A stretch of DNA of 32,495 nucleotides from Flavobacteriaceae bacterium (GTDB lineage Bacteria; Bacteroidota; Bacteroidia; Flavobacteriales; Flavobacteriaceae), in contig JAFMLQ010000022.1 in the NCBI GenBank assembly GCA_017852075.1, positions 1 through 32,495 on the forward strand. Reading direction: 5' to 3'. The translations under genes were made by a program, and so were the position numbers. The notes under the pieces were generated by a model. It did no database searches and was not told the DNA's origin. It saw only the letters and a program-made list of their open reading frames with translations. Positions 24,031 through 32,316 of the stretch are shown one piece after another (positions within the stretch are counted from its first letter, which is position 1; each line of letters begins with the position of its first letter).

Positions 24031-26391
24031 TTAAAATGTGCAAACAAAAGGAACTCCAGCTTTTAAGTTCACTTTTATTCTTTGTTTGAGATAGATAAGT
24101 TCTTTTTGAGTATTGCGTTCCGCCAACAATTGAATTTTTTGCAAGCGGTTATTGTTCCACTCCATGTCTACTTTTATATTCCCTCTGGCTTTAAGTCCTT
24201 TAATTTTCCCATTACTCCAGTGGGTGGGTAGCGCAGGGAGTAATCGCAAGATGCCAGTTTCATGGGATTGCACTAAACTTTCAGCTACCCCTGCTGTATA
24301 TCCGAAATTTCCATCAATTTGAAAAGGAGGATGCGCGTCAAAAAGATTGGGAAAAATGGACTTTTGGAAAAGCAGTTCGATGTGTTCCTGTGCCATTGCT
24401 CCATCCATCAAGCGTGCGGCACAGTTGATAAGCCATGCTCGACTCCAACCTGTTCCAGCCCCCCCATTTTCCAAACGGTAATCCAACGTTTTACGCACCG
24501 CTTCAAACAATTTTGGAGTTTTCGACAAGCTAATTTGATCTCCTGGATGAAAACCATAGAGATGAGACATATGACGATGACCTGGTTCCAATTCTTCATA
24601 CTCACGATCCCATTCTAAAATGCGTCCGTCTGAACCTAACTGAAATCCAGGGCGAAGTTGCTTTAATTGTTGAGTGATTTTGGCAACCCATTCAGAGTTT
24701 ATTTTTAACAGATTCGCTGCTTGAAGATAATTGGTAAAAACTTCAGTGATCACTTGCTGATCCATTGCACTCCCTAGACAACTAGCTACTGGAATTCCTT
24801 GGGAATTGAGGTATCGGTTTTCAGGCGAGGTTGAGGGAGCAGAAATCAACATTCCATCTCTTCGGTCTTCTATGAGCCAGTCGCTATAAAAATGGGCCAC
24901 AGCCTCTAATGCGGGAAACCCTCTAGTTTTTAAGAAATCAAAATCTTGTGTAAAAAGATAGTGTTGCCAATAGTGTTGAGCCATCCAACCTCCTGCTCCA
25001 AAGGAGGCACCCCAATAGGCAGTAGGGGCTCTAAGCCAAGTAGGAGCCCATAAATCTGTAGCGTGTGGTAAAAAGGAACCCCGAGCGCCAAAGTTTTTTT
25101 GTGCAGTTTCTCTACCGCTTTCCACTAACCGATCTACAAAGTCGAATAAAGGTTCGTTGAGCTCGTCAAGTTGGGTAAGATTGGCAAGCCAGTAATTCAT
25201 TTGAAGATTAATATTGAGGTGATAATCGGCATTCCAAGGTGCATTGATGTGAGGATTCCACAACCCTTGTAAGTTTGCCGGGAGAGTCCCTTGTCGAGAA
25301 GAACCGATGAGTAAGTATCTGCCGTAATGAAATAGGGTTTCCTGAAGCTCTAGATCAATTGATCCTTGTTTTACAGCTTCCAAACGCGTATTGGTGGGTT
25401 GATTTTGAAGACTGTTGTCTGTGATCAAATCGAATTGTACTCGATTGAATAAGGATTGATGATCTTTGATGTGTCGTTCTTCTAAAAGTGTTAAATTTTT
25501 AGATCGCAAAGCTTCCAACTGTTGGAGGTTTTGTTTTTGATAGTCCTTGTGATAATATGAAGAATTGGAGACGAGATAGAGTTCCAATTCTTGAACTCCA
25601 GTTACAGTTATTGTTTTGTTAGAAGCATTTATAGTGCCTCCATTATGTTTTGTTTTAAGTCTTGTTTGAAAACGAATTCCTTCGTTGATCGGTGCGGGTT
25701 TTGAATTAAATTTACCTTTGCGTTGGGTAATTTCCCCCTCCATAATCAAATCCCCCTCTGTGATATAAGAAGTAACGGTTGGAATCCCTTCGTCTTGTGG
25801 TCTTTGTAGGGTTAGGGTTCCGTTTAGCCCTTTGGGATGAGCACTTTTTATAGCAATGACGATTACTTGGTCTGCAGCCGATGCAAACACGCTTTGTGAA
25901 ACGGGATATCCGTCTGTTTTATAATGAGTTTCCGCGATTGCCTTATTGAGGTTTAAACTTCGCTTATAGTCGGTTATACTGTCGTGATTGAAGTTTATAA
26001 ATAAGTCTCCTAAGGTTTGGTGTGAGCGGATGAGGGTTTTATTAGAAAATTTTTCAACCAAAAGAGAATCCACTTTTTGAATTTCACCCAAAAAAAGTAA
26101 ACTTCGAATTTCTTCTAAATCTTCTGGTGTTCCCTCGGGATGTGTCCAGTCCAAATCTTTAGGCCAGAGTGAGTCATCGTTCAATTGAATTCGCTCTTTT
26201 ATGGGATCTCCAAATACCATAGCTCCTAAGCGACCATTTCCTAGGGGGAGTGCTTCCTCCCATTCAGATGCTGCTTGAGTGTACCATAATGTTTGGTCAT
26301 TTTGATAGACGTTTTCTGTTTGCGTATCGCAACCCTTAAATGAGAAGGTTAGGAGAATGATCAACAATAGAATATATGCTCTCATAATCAT
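24031..26391 (-). CDS. GH95 family lipoprotein glycosidase (alpha-L-fucosidase or alpha-L-galactosidase)
   Basis: A 786-residue lipoprotein (signal LLLIILLTFSFKGC, cysteine 21) of glycoside hydrolase family 95. It has the N-terminal beta-sandwich with LWYTQAASEWEEALPLGNGRLGAMVFGD, then the (alpha/alpha)6 barrel. The motif NINLQMNYW carries N393 and N395, matching the catalytic asparagine pair of the Bifidobacterium AfcA enzyme. SPENRY gives the general acid candidate E524, and PPFQIDGNFG supplies D693. All catalytic positions are filled. The family includes alpha-1,2-L-fucosidases and alpha-L-galactosidases; I cannot choose from sequence alone. It is the only classical glycosidase in the window and is followed by the ThuA-like gene in the same orientation. 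Confidence 0.92.
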   Translation of the reverse strand: MIMRAYILLLIILLTFSFKGCDTQTENVYQNDQTLWYTQAASEWEEALPLGNGRLGAMVFGDPIKERIQLNDDSLWPKDLDWTHPEGTPEDLEEIRSLLFLGEIQKVDSLLVEKFSNKTLIRSHQTLGDLFINFNHDSITDYKRSLNLNKAIAETHYKTDGYPVSQSVFASAADQVIVIAIKSAHPKGLNGTLTLQRPQDEGIPTVTSYITEGDLIMEGEITQRKGKFNSKPAPINEGIRFQTRLKTKHNGGTINASNKTITVTGVQELELYLVSNSSYYHKDYQKQNLQQLEALRSKNLTLLEERHIKDHQSLFNRVQFDLITDNSLQNQPTNTRLEAVKQGSIDLELQETLFHYGRYLLIGSSRQGTLPANLQGLWNPHINAPWNADYHLNINLQMNYWLANLTQLDELNEPLFDFVDRLVESGRETAQKNFGARGSFLPHATDLWAPTWLRAPTAYWGASFGAGGWMAQHYWQHYLFTQDFDFLKTRGFPALEAVAHFYSDWLIEDRRDGMLISAPSTSPENRYLNSQGIPVASCLGSAMDQQVITEVFTNYLQAANLLKINSEWVAKITQQLKQLRPGFQLGSDGRILEWDREYEELEPGHRHMSHLYGFHPGDQISLSKTPKLFEAVRKTLDYRLENGGAGTGWSRAWLINCAARLMDGAMAQEHIELLFQKSIFPNLFDAHPPFQIDGNFGYTAGVAESLVQSHETGILRLLPALPTHWSNGKIKGLKARGNIKVDMEWNNNRLQKIQLLAERNTQKELIYLKQRIKVNLKAGVPFVCTF

Positions 26392-26521
26392 TTAAATGTC
26401 GTGTTTAGGCACCAATTTAGCGGAAATAATTAGGAAATAGAATTTTAGTGGACAACTTTTCTTTTATTGGGAGGAATAATATTTTCAGAATAAATCACTA
26501 TTTTTCTTTTAAAATATACTC
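26392..26521. promoter_or_regulatory. Divergent promoter region between GH95 and PfkB kinase genes
   Basis: This 130-base AT-rich spacer lies between two divergent starts. It must contain promoters for the GH95-ThuA pair and for the kinase-DUF6503-DUF1080 run. TATTTTTC at 26499-26506 is a near match to the Bacteroidota -7 element, but no TTG lies at a suitable distance upstream. I see no convincing operator palindrome. Confidence 0.35.
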
Positions 26522-27418
26522 ATGAACCCAAAAACTATCGTGTGTTTTGGTGAAATTCTTTGGGATCTTTTTCCAGAAGGTAAAAGATTAGGAGGTGCAC
26601 CGTTCAATGTAGCGAACTCTTTGAGAAATTTGGGTGTAGAGGTTCAATTCATAAGTAGTATTGGAAACGATTCCTTGGGAGAGGAAATTCTTGCTGAAGT
26701 GAGGATTCAAGGGATGTCAACCGACTACATACAACGGGATCCAAATCACAAAACAGGAACCGTTCATGTAAATTTGGACGACAAAGGTTCTGCACAATAT
26801 AAAATTTCAAAAGATGCAGCCTGGGATTTTATTTTGGCCCATCCCACTACGATTGAATTGGTAGCCAACTCTAGCGCTTTTGTTTTTGGGAGCCTTATTG
26901 CCAGAGGGTTTTCTTTTAAAGCGTTAAATCGTTTTTTAGATGTAGCACAGTTTCGGGTTTTTGACCTAAACTTGCGTCCCCCTTTTTATAGTCAAGGTTT
27001 GCTGAATGATTTGATGCAAAAGGCAGAATTACTCAAGTTTAACGACGAAGAATTGTACCAAATAGCAGCTGCTTTGGACTCTCCATTCCATACTATAGAT
27101 CAGCATATTGAGTTCATTGCAAAGCAAACCCAAACAGAAATCATCTGTGTCACCAAAGGAAAGTATGGTGCAGTCTTGTATTACAAAGGCGATTGGTTTT
27201 ACAACTCTGGATATAAAATTGAGGTGCAAGATACGGTTGGAGCAGGTGATTCATTTTTGGCTATTTTGACTTACGGATTAATTGAAAAAAAATCGATTCA
27301 AGACACCTTAAACAGGGCCTGTGCCATGGGGGCACTTGTTGCGGGAAGTACTGGGGCTAACCCCAAAATTTCGGAATCCGACTTAATTGCATTTATAGAC
27401 AATACAAAGTTGCATTAA
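26522..27418 (+). CDS. PfkB-family carbohydrate kinase, fructokinase-like
   Basis: A 298-residue cytoplasmic ribokinase-fold kinase. The N-terminal signature FGEILWDLFPEGKRLGGAPF is that of the fructokinase subgroup, and the C-terminal VQDTVGAGDSFLA contains the catalytic base D243 and the anion hole. The sequence VFDLNLRPPFY is the standard PfkB DxNxR block. It would phosphorylate a hexose or keto-sugar with ATP. Fructose is the best guess from the N-terminal signature; a 2-keto-3-deoxygluconate kinase would better complete the uronate pathway but those proteins carry a different N-terminal motif. It is followed by the DUF6503 gene after 35 bases and by DUF1080 in the same direction. Confidence 0.85.
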   Translation: MNPKTIVCFGEILWDLFPEGKRLGGAPFNVANSLRNLGVEVQFISSIGNDSLGEEILAEVRIQGMSTDYIQRDPNHKTGTVHVNLDDKGSAQYKISKDAAWDFILAHPTTIELVANSSAFVFGSLIARGFSFKALNRFLDVAQFRVFDLNLRPPFYSQGLLNDLMQKAELLKFNDEELYQIAAALDSPFHTIDQHIEFIAKQTQTEIICVTKGKYGAVLYYKGDWFYNSGYKIEVQDTVGAGDSFLAILTYGLIEKKSIQDTLNRACAMGALVAGSTGANPKISESDLIAFIDNTKLH

Positions 27419-27453
27419 TTTTTGTTTTATCTTGGTAAATCAAATTTTCTACC

Positions 27454-28161
27454 ATGAATAAAGTCATTTTCTTCTTATTTTATTTATTTGGACTCCAATG
27501 GGTAGCAGCACAGGAGTTTGAAGGGAGTGAATTACTGGATAAAGCCATCGCCTATCACGATCCACAATCCAAATGGAAAACGTTTAAAGGAGATTTTACA
27601 GTGACAATGGAAACTCCAAACCGCCCTTTGAGAAAAAGTAACATTAGGATAGACTTTCCAGCTTCCTTTTTTAAGCTTGAAGTTCAGCAACAGGGCAATA
27701 CCTTAGTTTCTACCCTCGATAATGAAGCATGTCATTTAACGTTTAACGGGGCTACCGATTTTTCAGAATCCATCCAAAAGGAATACCGCTTTGACTGTGA
27801 ACGTGCTAATTTTTATAAAAATTATTACACGTACCTCTATGGTCTTCCAATGAAACTCAAAAACCCTGGAACACTTATCAACTCAAAGGTAAACAAGGAA
27901 CGGATAGATGGAAAGGCCTACTGGGTTTTGAAGGTGAATTACAGAGAGGAAGTAGGTACAGACACTTGGTATTTTTATTTTGATCAAAATACTTACGCAC
28001 TAAAACGGTACCAATTTTATCATGATGAATCCAAAAATGACGGAGAATACATAGTGTTGGAGGGTGAGCTTGATATAAATGGTATCAAGATGCCAAAAAA
28101 CAGAAGTTGGTATTATAATTCGAATGATCAATTTTTGGGAATTGATCGATTGACTAACTAA
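27454..28161 (+). CDS. Secreted DUF6503 family protein
   Basis: A 235-residue exported protein with a signal peptide ending near WVAAQ (residue 20). The mature part is beta-rich with alternating strands and contains WKTFKGDFTVTMETP, FDCERANFYKNYYTYLYGLP and DTWYFYFDQNTYALKRYQFY. This pattern fits DUF6503, which resembles LolA/outer-membrane lipoprotein-sorting folds that hold hydrophobic ligands. No catalytic motif is visible and the function is unknown. It sits between the kinase (35 bases) and the DUF1080 gene (21 bases) on the same strand, so it is probably in that operon. Its link to sugar metabolism is by position only. Confidence 0.75.
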   Translation: MNKVIFFLFYLFGLQWVAAQEFEGSELLDKAIAYHDPQSKWKTFKGDFTVTMETPNRPLRKSNIRIDFPASFFKLEVQQQGNTLVSTLDNEACHLTFNGATDFSESIQKEYRFDCERANFYKNYYTYLYGLPMKLKNPGTLINSKVNKERIDGKAYWVLKVNYREEVGTDTWYFYFDQNTYALKRYQFYHDESKNDGEYIVLEGELDINGIKMPKNRSWYYNSNDQFLGIDRLTN

Positions 28162-28182
28162 CCATTAATTTAACTACTAAAG

Positions 28183-29118
28183 ATGAAAATCAAATTGAAA
28201 AACTATTACCTGCTGATTGTCCTTACTACATGGGGTGCTTCAGCGCAAGAACCAGATAATCTGATAGGAAAGTGGGACTTGGAGGTTCAAATGAATGAAA
28301 AAATAGTCCCTTCCTGGCTAGAGGTAAAGCGATCTGGGGTCAGCACTTTAATTGGATATTTTGTAGAATATAATGGTAGTGCTCGTCCTATTTCAGAAGT
28401 CCAATTTCACAATGGGATTGTTGATTTTAGTATACCGCCACAATGGAATGGATTCAATGATTTGCATTTCACTGCCCAGCTTACTGAAGGGAGGTTAAAA
28501 GGAACAATATTGGGAAGTGATGGAAAAGCGTATCCATTTGAAGGAGAGAGAGCACCCAAATTGATTCGAAATAAAAAAGTGGTTTGGGGAAAACCAAGAT
28601 CCATTTTTACTGGAAAAAATTTAAATGGTTGGCGTTCTTCGGATCCCAACCGAGAGAATCAATGGAATGCAGTAGATGGAGTCCTAAAAAACCCTCATTC
28701 TGGAGTGAACCTTATTACTGAGAAGGCCTTTGAAGACTTTAAGCTACATATAGAATTTCGTTATCCCAAGGGGAGTAATTCCGGGGTGTATCTTAGGGGG
28801 CGATATGAGGTTCAGATCGAAGATAATTATGGGAAAGAGCCAGGATCCACTTATTTTGGCGGGATATATGGTTTTTTGACACCCAACGAGATGGCAGCAC
28901 TGCCCGCAGGGGAGTGGCAAAGTTACGACATCACATTAGTAGGTAGAAGGGTATCTGTTGTGGCCAATGGGAAGAAAATCATTACTGATCAAATCATTCC
29001 AGGAATCACAGGAGGTGCATTAGATAGTAAAGAGGGTATGCCTGGACCCATTATGTTGCAAGGAGACCATGGCTCTGTAGAATACAGAAACATTACCCTT
29101 CAGCTGCCCGAGAACTGA
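28183..29118 (+). CDS. Secreted DUF1080 (3-keto-disaccharide hydrolase) protein with an extra N-terminal domain
   Basis: A 311-residue exported protein with a signal peptide ending near ASAQ (residue 22). Residues about 25-118 form an additional beta domain (LIGKWDLEVQ to YPFEGERAP) of unknown role. Residues about 122-311 are a single DUF1080 domain: SIFTGKNLNGWRSSD, NSGVYLRGRYEVQIED and IMLQGDHGSVEYRNITL. The NSG strand and the following glutamate-bearing strand match both domains of the protein at 18554-19942. A role in cleaving C3-oxidised glycosides in the periplasm is likely by family; the partner oxidoreductase would be one of the four Gfo/Idh/MocA proteins in the neighbouring operons. 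It is last in its run and convergent, at 15 bases, with the sterol-desaturase gene. Confidence 0.83.
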   Translation: MKIKLKNYYLLIVLTTWGASAQEPDNLIGKWDLEVQMNEKIVPSWLEVKRSGVSTLIGYFVEYNGSARPISEVQFHNGIVDFSIPPQWNGFNDLHFTAQLTEGRLKGTILGSDGKAYPFEGERAPKLIRNKKVVWGKPRSIFTGKNLNGWRSSDPNRENQWNAVDGVLKNPHSGVNLITEKAFEDFKLHIEFRYPKGSNSGVYLRGRYEVQIEDNYGKEPGSTYFGGIYGFLTPNEMAALPAGEWQSYDITLVGRRVSVVANGKKIITDQIIPGITGGALDSKEGMPGPIMLQGDHGSVEYRNITLQLPEN

Positions 29119-29133
29119 TAGAGATGGAATCAT

Positions 29134-29997
29134 CTACTTAAATCCATGGACCGACTGTTTTAAAAATCCTTTGGGCAGATGTTCATCATTTGGAAAGCCG
29201 AGTTCTATGGTGCCGCTATTTTCGGGTATGAAATGTGTTTTAAAAAGATAATCCCATAGACTAAGACTGATTCCAAAATTCACTCCTATTTTCTCTTTGG
29301 GTAGGGTATAGGCATGATGGTATAAATGCATGATAGGGTTGTTCAACAGATATTTTAGAGGTCCCCATGAGATCTTGACATTGGCGTGGTTTAGATGTCC
29401 AATGAGGATCGCAAAAAAATGAACGATGTAGGCCTGATCGGGTTCAAAACCTCCTAGGAGCATGACACCAAGGGTTTTAAAAGGCTTGTATAGGATGTTT
29501 TCCATCCAATGATACCGAAAATGAGCTGCAAATCCCATTTCCTTAACGCTGTGATGCACCTGATGAAATTGCCATAAAAAGGGAATTTTGTGCAGCAGTA
29601 TGTGTGTTAGCCATTGAAGAAAATCAAGCAATACAAAAAAGATAAGAATTTGTACCCCAAAGGGCAATGATTTTAGATTTATGATTGTCAGACTGGTAAG
29701 CGTAATTCCTAAATTCTCAAAAAACAGTTCTAGCATACTATAGACTCCTTGGATCGCTATAGCAAACAAGAAAAAATTAAAAAACATATAAAAGGCATCT
29801 AGCCCAAAATCTTTTCTAAAAATACGCTGTTGTTTTCTCCAAGGAAACACGATTTCTAATCCCCAGACAAAAAGTGAAATGAATAAAAGTCCCCAAAAGT
29901 AATTTTGGTACCACGGCACTTCGAAAAGAACGGATTTAAGTGTCCAATTGAGCATGCCTTTAAATGAAGAAAAAAATGCAATAATATAGTCGTACAT
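29134..29997 (-). CDS. Sterol desaturase / fatty acid hydroxylase superfamily membrane protein
   Basis: A 287-residue integral membrane protein counted from ATG 29997; a TTG at 30012 would add five residues. It has four or more hydrophobic segments and the histidine clusters that bind a di-iron centre: HILLH, then FHQVHHSVKEMGFAAHFRYHWME, GHLNHANV and HLYHHAYTL. Together these give the HxxxH / HxxHH / HxxHH pattern of PF04116. Members hydroxylate or desaturate lipids such as sterols, carotenoids or fatty acids; the substrate here is unknown. It follows the cytochrome gene on the same strand with 66 bases between, and no functional link to the sugar genes is apparent. Confidence 0.88.
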   Translation of the reverse strand: MYDYIIAFFSSFKGMLNWTLKSVLFEVPWYQNYFWGLLFISLFVWGLEIVFPWRKQQRIFRKDFGLDAFYMFFNFFLFAIAIQGVYSMLELFFENLGITLTSLTIINLKSLPFGVQILIFFVLLDFLQWLTHILLHKIPFLWQFHQVHHSVKEMGFAAHFRYHWMENILYKPFKTLGVMLLGGFEPDQAYIVHFFAILIGHLNHANVKISWGPLKYLLNNPIMHLYHHAYTLPKEKIGVNFGISLSLWDYLFKTHFIPENSGTIELGFPNDEHLPKGFLKQSVHGFK

Positions 29998-30063
29998 AGT
30001 ACAAAAATACAAACGATAACTGGAACTCTTGTAATATAGGTTACATAGAGATTACAGGTTAAA

Positions 30064-31083
30064 TCATTTTGTTTTTTCAATACCATAAGTCTCTTTGTAG
30101 TATTGAATAATAGGTGGGAATGGGCCGTATTTATGCTGTTTTGGGGAGAAGGAGTCTGTCCAAGGGCCGTAGGGTGTGGAAACTGGTTTTAATTTTTTGT
30201 CTGGATAGTCATCCGCAGTATTATTTTTATGAGGTCTGGAGAAACTATTGATATATCCCGCCACGTGATATGCTTCTTCATCGGTTAGTTTGGGGTTGTC
30301 CCAACGGGCTTGGAGATAGGGCATATTATTTTTAATAAACGCAGCAGCTGTAAGCACGCGATGCATCCCAGCACCATCGTTGAAGGAATCATTTCCCCAA
30401 AGCGGTGGATATTGATACCCTTTTTTAGGTTCGTTATATCGAATTCCCTGCCCTTCTGCACCATGACATAGGATACATTCTTTGGTGTAGATTGATTTTC
30501 CTTTGTTCAGATCAACCGCTACATCCGGAGGTTCAATTTTTGGATAACCTTTGATATTTTTTGTATTTAATTTGGGAAGACCTCCATCCAGCCAATTCAT
30601 ATAGGCAATCATCGCTTTCATTTGAGGTGCGTCTTTTGGAAATGCTTTTCCGTTCATACTGCGTTCCATGCACCCGTTGATGCGATCCGTTAAAGTTCCA
30701 TTTTTATTTGCTCTACCCCCAAATTGAGGAAAACGATCTACAATACCAATCCATGAGGCAGCACCCGATAGGGTTCCTCCGTTGAGATGACAGTTGGTGC
30801 AAGATAAATTGTTTCCTGCAAAACGAAGATTAGGATCGTGCTGTAAAGGCCCCATGTGCAGTGAAGAGGCACTTAACAATAAATATCCCTGTTTGACTTC
30901 TTCAGAAACACTAGGGTTGTTTAGCACCATAATTTCGGAATCCCAATCGACTATTATTTCTTGAGGTGCTGGCTCCCAAAGCTTATCATAATAGATGACT
31001 CCAAAAAAGGTGAGGATCATCAATAAAAAAAGTCCTGTGACCAACACCAATAATCTCCGAATTAGCTTTTGAATAATTTCCAT
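30064..31083 (-). CDS. TsdA-like dihaem cytochrome c (candidate thiosulfate dehydrogenase)
   Basis: A 339-residue membrane-anchored periplasmic cytochrome counted from ATG 31083; a TTG at 31107 would add eight residues before the same helix. Residues about 8-32 form the anchor. Two haem-binding motifs are present: CTNCH (C95, C98, H99) and CILCH (C203, C206, H207). The first domain contains GNNLSCTNCHLNGG and DRINGCMERSMNGKAF, the arrangement of thiosulfate dehydrogenase TsdA, in which the cysteine of the RINxCxxRSMNG block (here C138) is a haem-iron ligand. It is therefore a candidate for thiosulfate-tetrathionate conversion, though other electron-transfer roles are possible. It is divergent from a DsrE-like gene. 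Confidence 0.82.
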   Translation of the reverse strand: MEIIQKLIRRLLVLVTGLFLLMILTFFGVIYYDKLWEPAPQEIIVDWDSEIMVLNNPSVSEEVKQGYLLLSASSLHMGPLQHDPNLRFAGNNLSCTNCHLNGGTLSGAASWIGIVDRFPQFGGRANKNGTLTDRINGCMERSMNGKAFPKDAPQMKAMIAYMNWLDGGLPKLNTKNIKGYPKIEPPDVAVDLNKGKSIYTKECILCHGAEGQGIRYNEPKKGYQYPPLWGNDSFNDGAGMHRVLTAAAFIKNNMPYLQARWDNPKLTDEEAYHVAGYINSFSRPHKNNTADDYPDKKLKPVSTPYGPWTDSFSPKQHKYGPFPPIIQYYKETYGIEKTK

Positions 31084-31228
31084 CAGGACATAAAAATTAA
31101 AATCCAATATACTATTTTATCTGCTTTGTAATGCAACCCGTATCACAAAGCGTTTTTGTAAGATTTGTTTTTGGGTTTTTCTATCTTTAGGCTTTCAATA
31201 TACATTCTTAAACAAATTTTACTCCATT
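31084..31228. promoter_or_regulatory. Divergent promoter region of cytochrome c and DsrE-like genes
   Basis: This 145-base spacer lies between divergent starts. On the plus strand, TTTG at 31155-31158 and TATCTTTA at 31182-31189 match the Bacteroidota -33/-7 pair with one mismatch in the -7 box, about 40 bases before the DsrE-like start. No clear element was found for the minus strand. Confidence 0.4.
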
Positions 31229-31759
31229 ATGAAATCATATTTTTACTTTTTTCTGGCATTAATTTCAATAGGGTTCCTTCACGCTCAGGAATGGCAAACT
31301 CCAGTGATTAAGGGTTATGGAGAGGTGAAATACTTTAGTGAAGCCGCGGTTCAACCCGATACTTCCTTGTCATATGATTTACTTTTCGACATCAAAAGCG
31401 AGGCTACCAAAAGTGGAGTAAACAAGGGATTGTGGGTGATGGCACGGATGTTGAACTTACTTTCTGTGGCCGGAGTTCCTTCCGAAAAGGTTCATTTGGT
31501 AGCTTCTATCCACGGTTCTGCAACTTTTATAACCCTCAATGAAGAAGCCTACCATAAAAAATTTGGCCAACCAAATCCAAATGCAAGCCTGATTCGTCAG
31601 CTCAAAGAAAACGGTGTTGATCTATTTGTTTGTTCACAAGCTACTGCTGCCAGAAAGATCAATCCTGATGATCTTGATGTGCATATCACCCCAGCCTTGT
31701 CCGGGCTCAGTGTTTTGTCCAATTACCAGTTGAAAGGCTATGTCCTAATACCGAATTAA
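31229..31759 (+). CDS. Secreted DsrE/DsrF-like family protein
   Basis: A 176-residue exported protein with a signal peptide ending near FLHAQ (residue 20). The mature part has the DsrE/DsrF/TusD-like fold pattern: LSYDLLFDIKSEATKSGVNKG, a helix LWVMARMLNLLSVAG, HLVASIHGSATFITL and a conserved cysteine in GVDLFVCSQATAAR. In cytoplasmic family members such a cysteine carries sulfur; in the exported Bacteroidota forms the role is not established. Being divergent from a TsdA-like cytochrome makes a role in periplasmic sulfur chemistry plausible. Intact and single-copy here; it is followed by the receptor remnant. Confidence 0.8.
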   Translation: MKSYFYFFLALISIGFLHAQEWQTPVIKGYGEVKYFSEAAVQPDTSLSYDLLFDIKSEATKSGVNKGLWVMARMLNLLSVAGVPSEKVHLVASIHGSATFITLNEEAYHKKFGQPNPNASLIRQLKENGVDLFVCSQATAARKINPDDLDVHITPALSGLSVLSNYQLKGYVLIPN

Positions 31760-31903
31760 AAATTGAGTGGAACTCTAATGGTACCTTCATCGAAAATAGA
31801 CTTTTCATTTATATTTTGACTGAAGTCCTTATTGCTGTCTAACTTCATCTGAAAAACGTGCAAGTTGACGAAAAGATTTACTAACAATATTGTCCATCTG
31901 ACC
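31760..31903. other. Non-coding stretch after the receptor remnant
   Basis: This segment between the DsrE-like stop and the remnant's stop codon holds no convincing gene. In one minus-strand frame a run ending in DEGTIRVPLNF and a stop at 31756 could be the last strand of a lost outer-membrane barrel, consistent with an internal deletion of the receptor, but it is too short to prove. Confidence 0.4.
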
Positions 31904-32305
31904 TCATCTGTTGTCTCCTTCAGCAGAAGGAATTCTCTCACCATTTAGTGTAACAGAATTGAGCCCTGGAGCAAATCCTCTAATGATTATATCTCTCGCT
32001 TCTCCTTGGTCATACTGCATGGCTATACCACTAACTCTTTTTAAAGCATCTCCTATATTAGCATCAGGAAACTTACCAACCTGATCTGAGGAGACTACAT
32101 TGGTAATATTAGCGTCATTTCGCTGTTTGTTTAAAGATTTTACAATTCCACTCTGAAATCCAGAAACAATCACTTCATCAAGTGCATTAATTTCTTGGAT
32201 GAGTAGTTTTATTAGAACTTCATCTGAAGGTTCTATTGAAATAGATTGTGAATCAAATCCAATATAATTAATCTTTGCTTCAGTTGGACCGATTTGAGAT
32301 TGTTG
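31904..32305 (-). pseudogene. Remnant of a TonB-dependent receptor (carboxypeptidase-regulatory end plus plug)
   Basis: Reading leftwards from about 32305, an open frame encodes the end of a carboxypeptidase-regulatory-like domain (AKINYIGFDSQSISIEP), the TonB-box region LDEVIVSGFQSG, and the first half of a plug domain (SSDQVGKFPDANIGDALKRV, QYDQGEARDIIIRGFAPG, TLNGERIPSAEGDNR). It then meets TGA at 31904-31906. No signal peptide precedes it, because a terminator lies immediately upstream, and the roughly 700-residue barrel is missing. The bases just past the stop (GQMD) still resemble the continuation expected in the family (VQMDL), so the stop looks like decay. A stretch to 31756 ending in TIRVPLNF could be a barrel terminus, but this is weak. 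Confidence 0.8.
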
Positions 32306-32316
32306 GCATTGGGGTA

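Noticed and set aside
26522-27418. Assigning the PfkB kinase as KdgK to complete the uronate pathway
   Set aside because: The N-terminal GEILWDLFPEG...LGGAPFN signature fits fructokinases better than KDG kinases; position alone is not enough.
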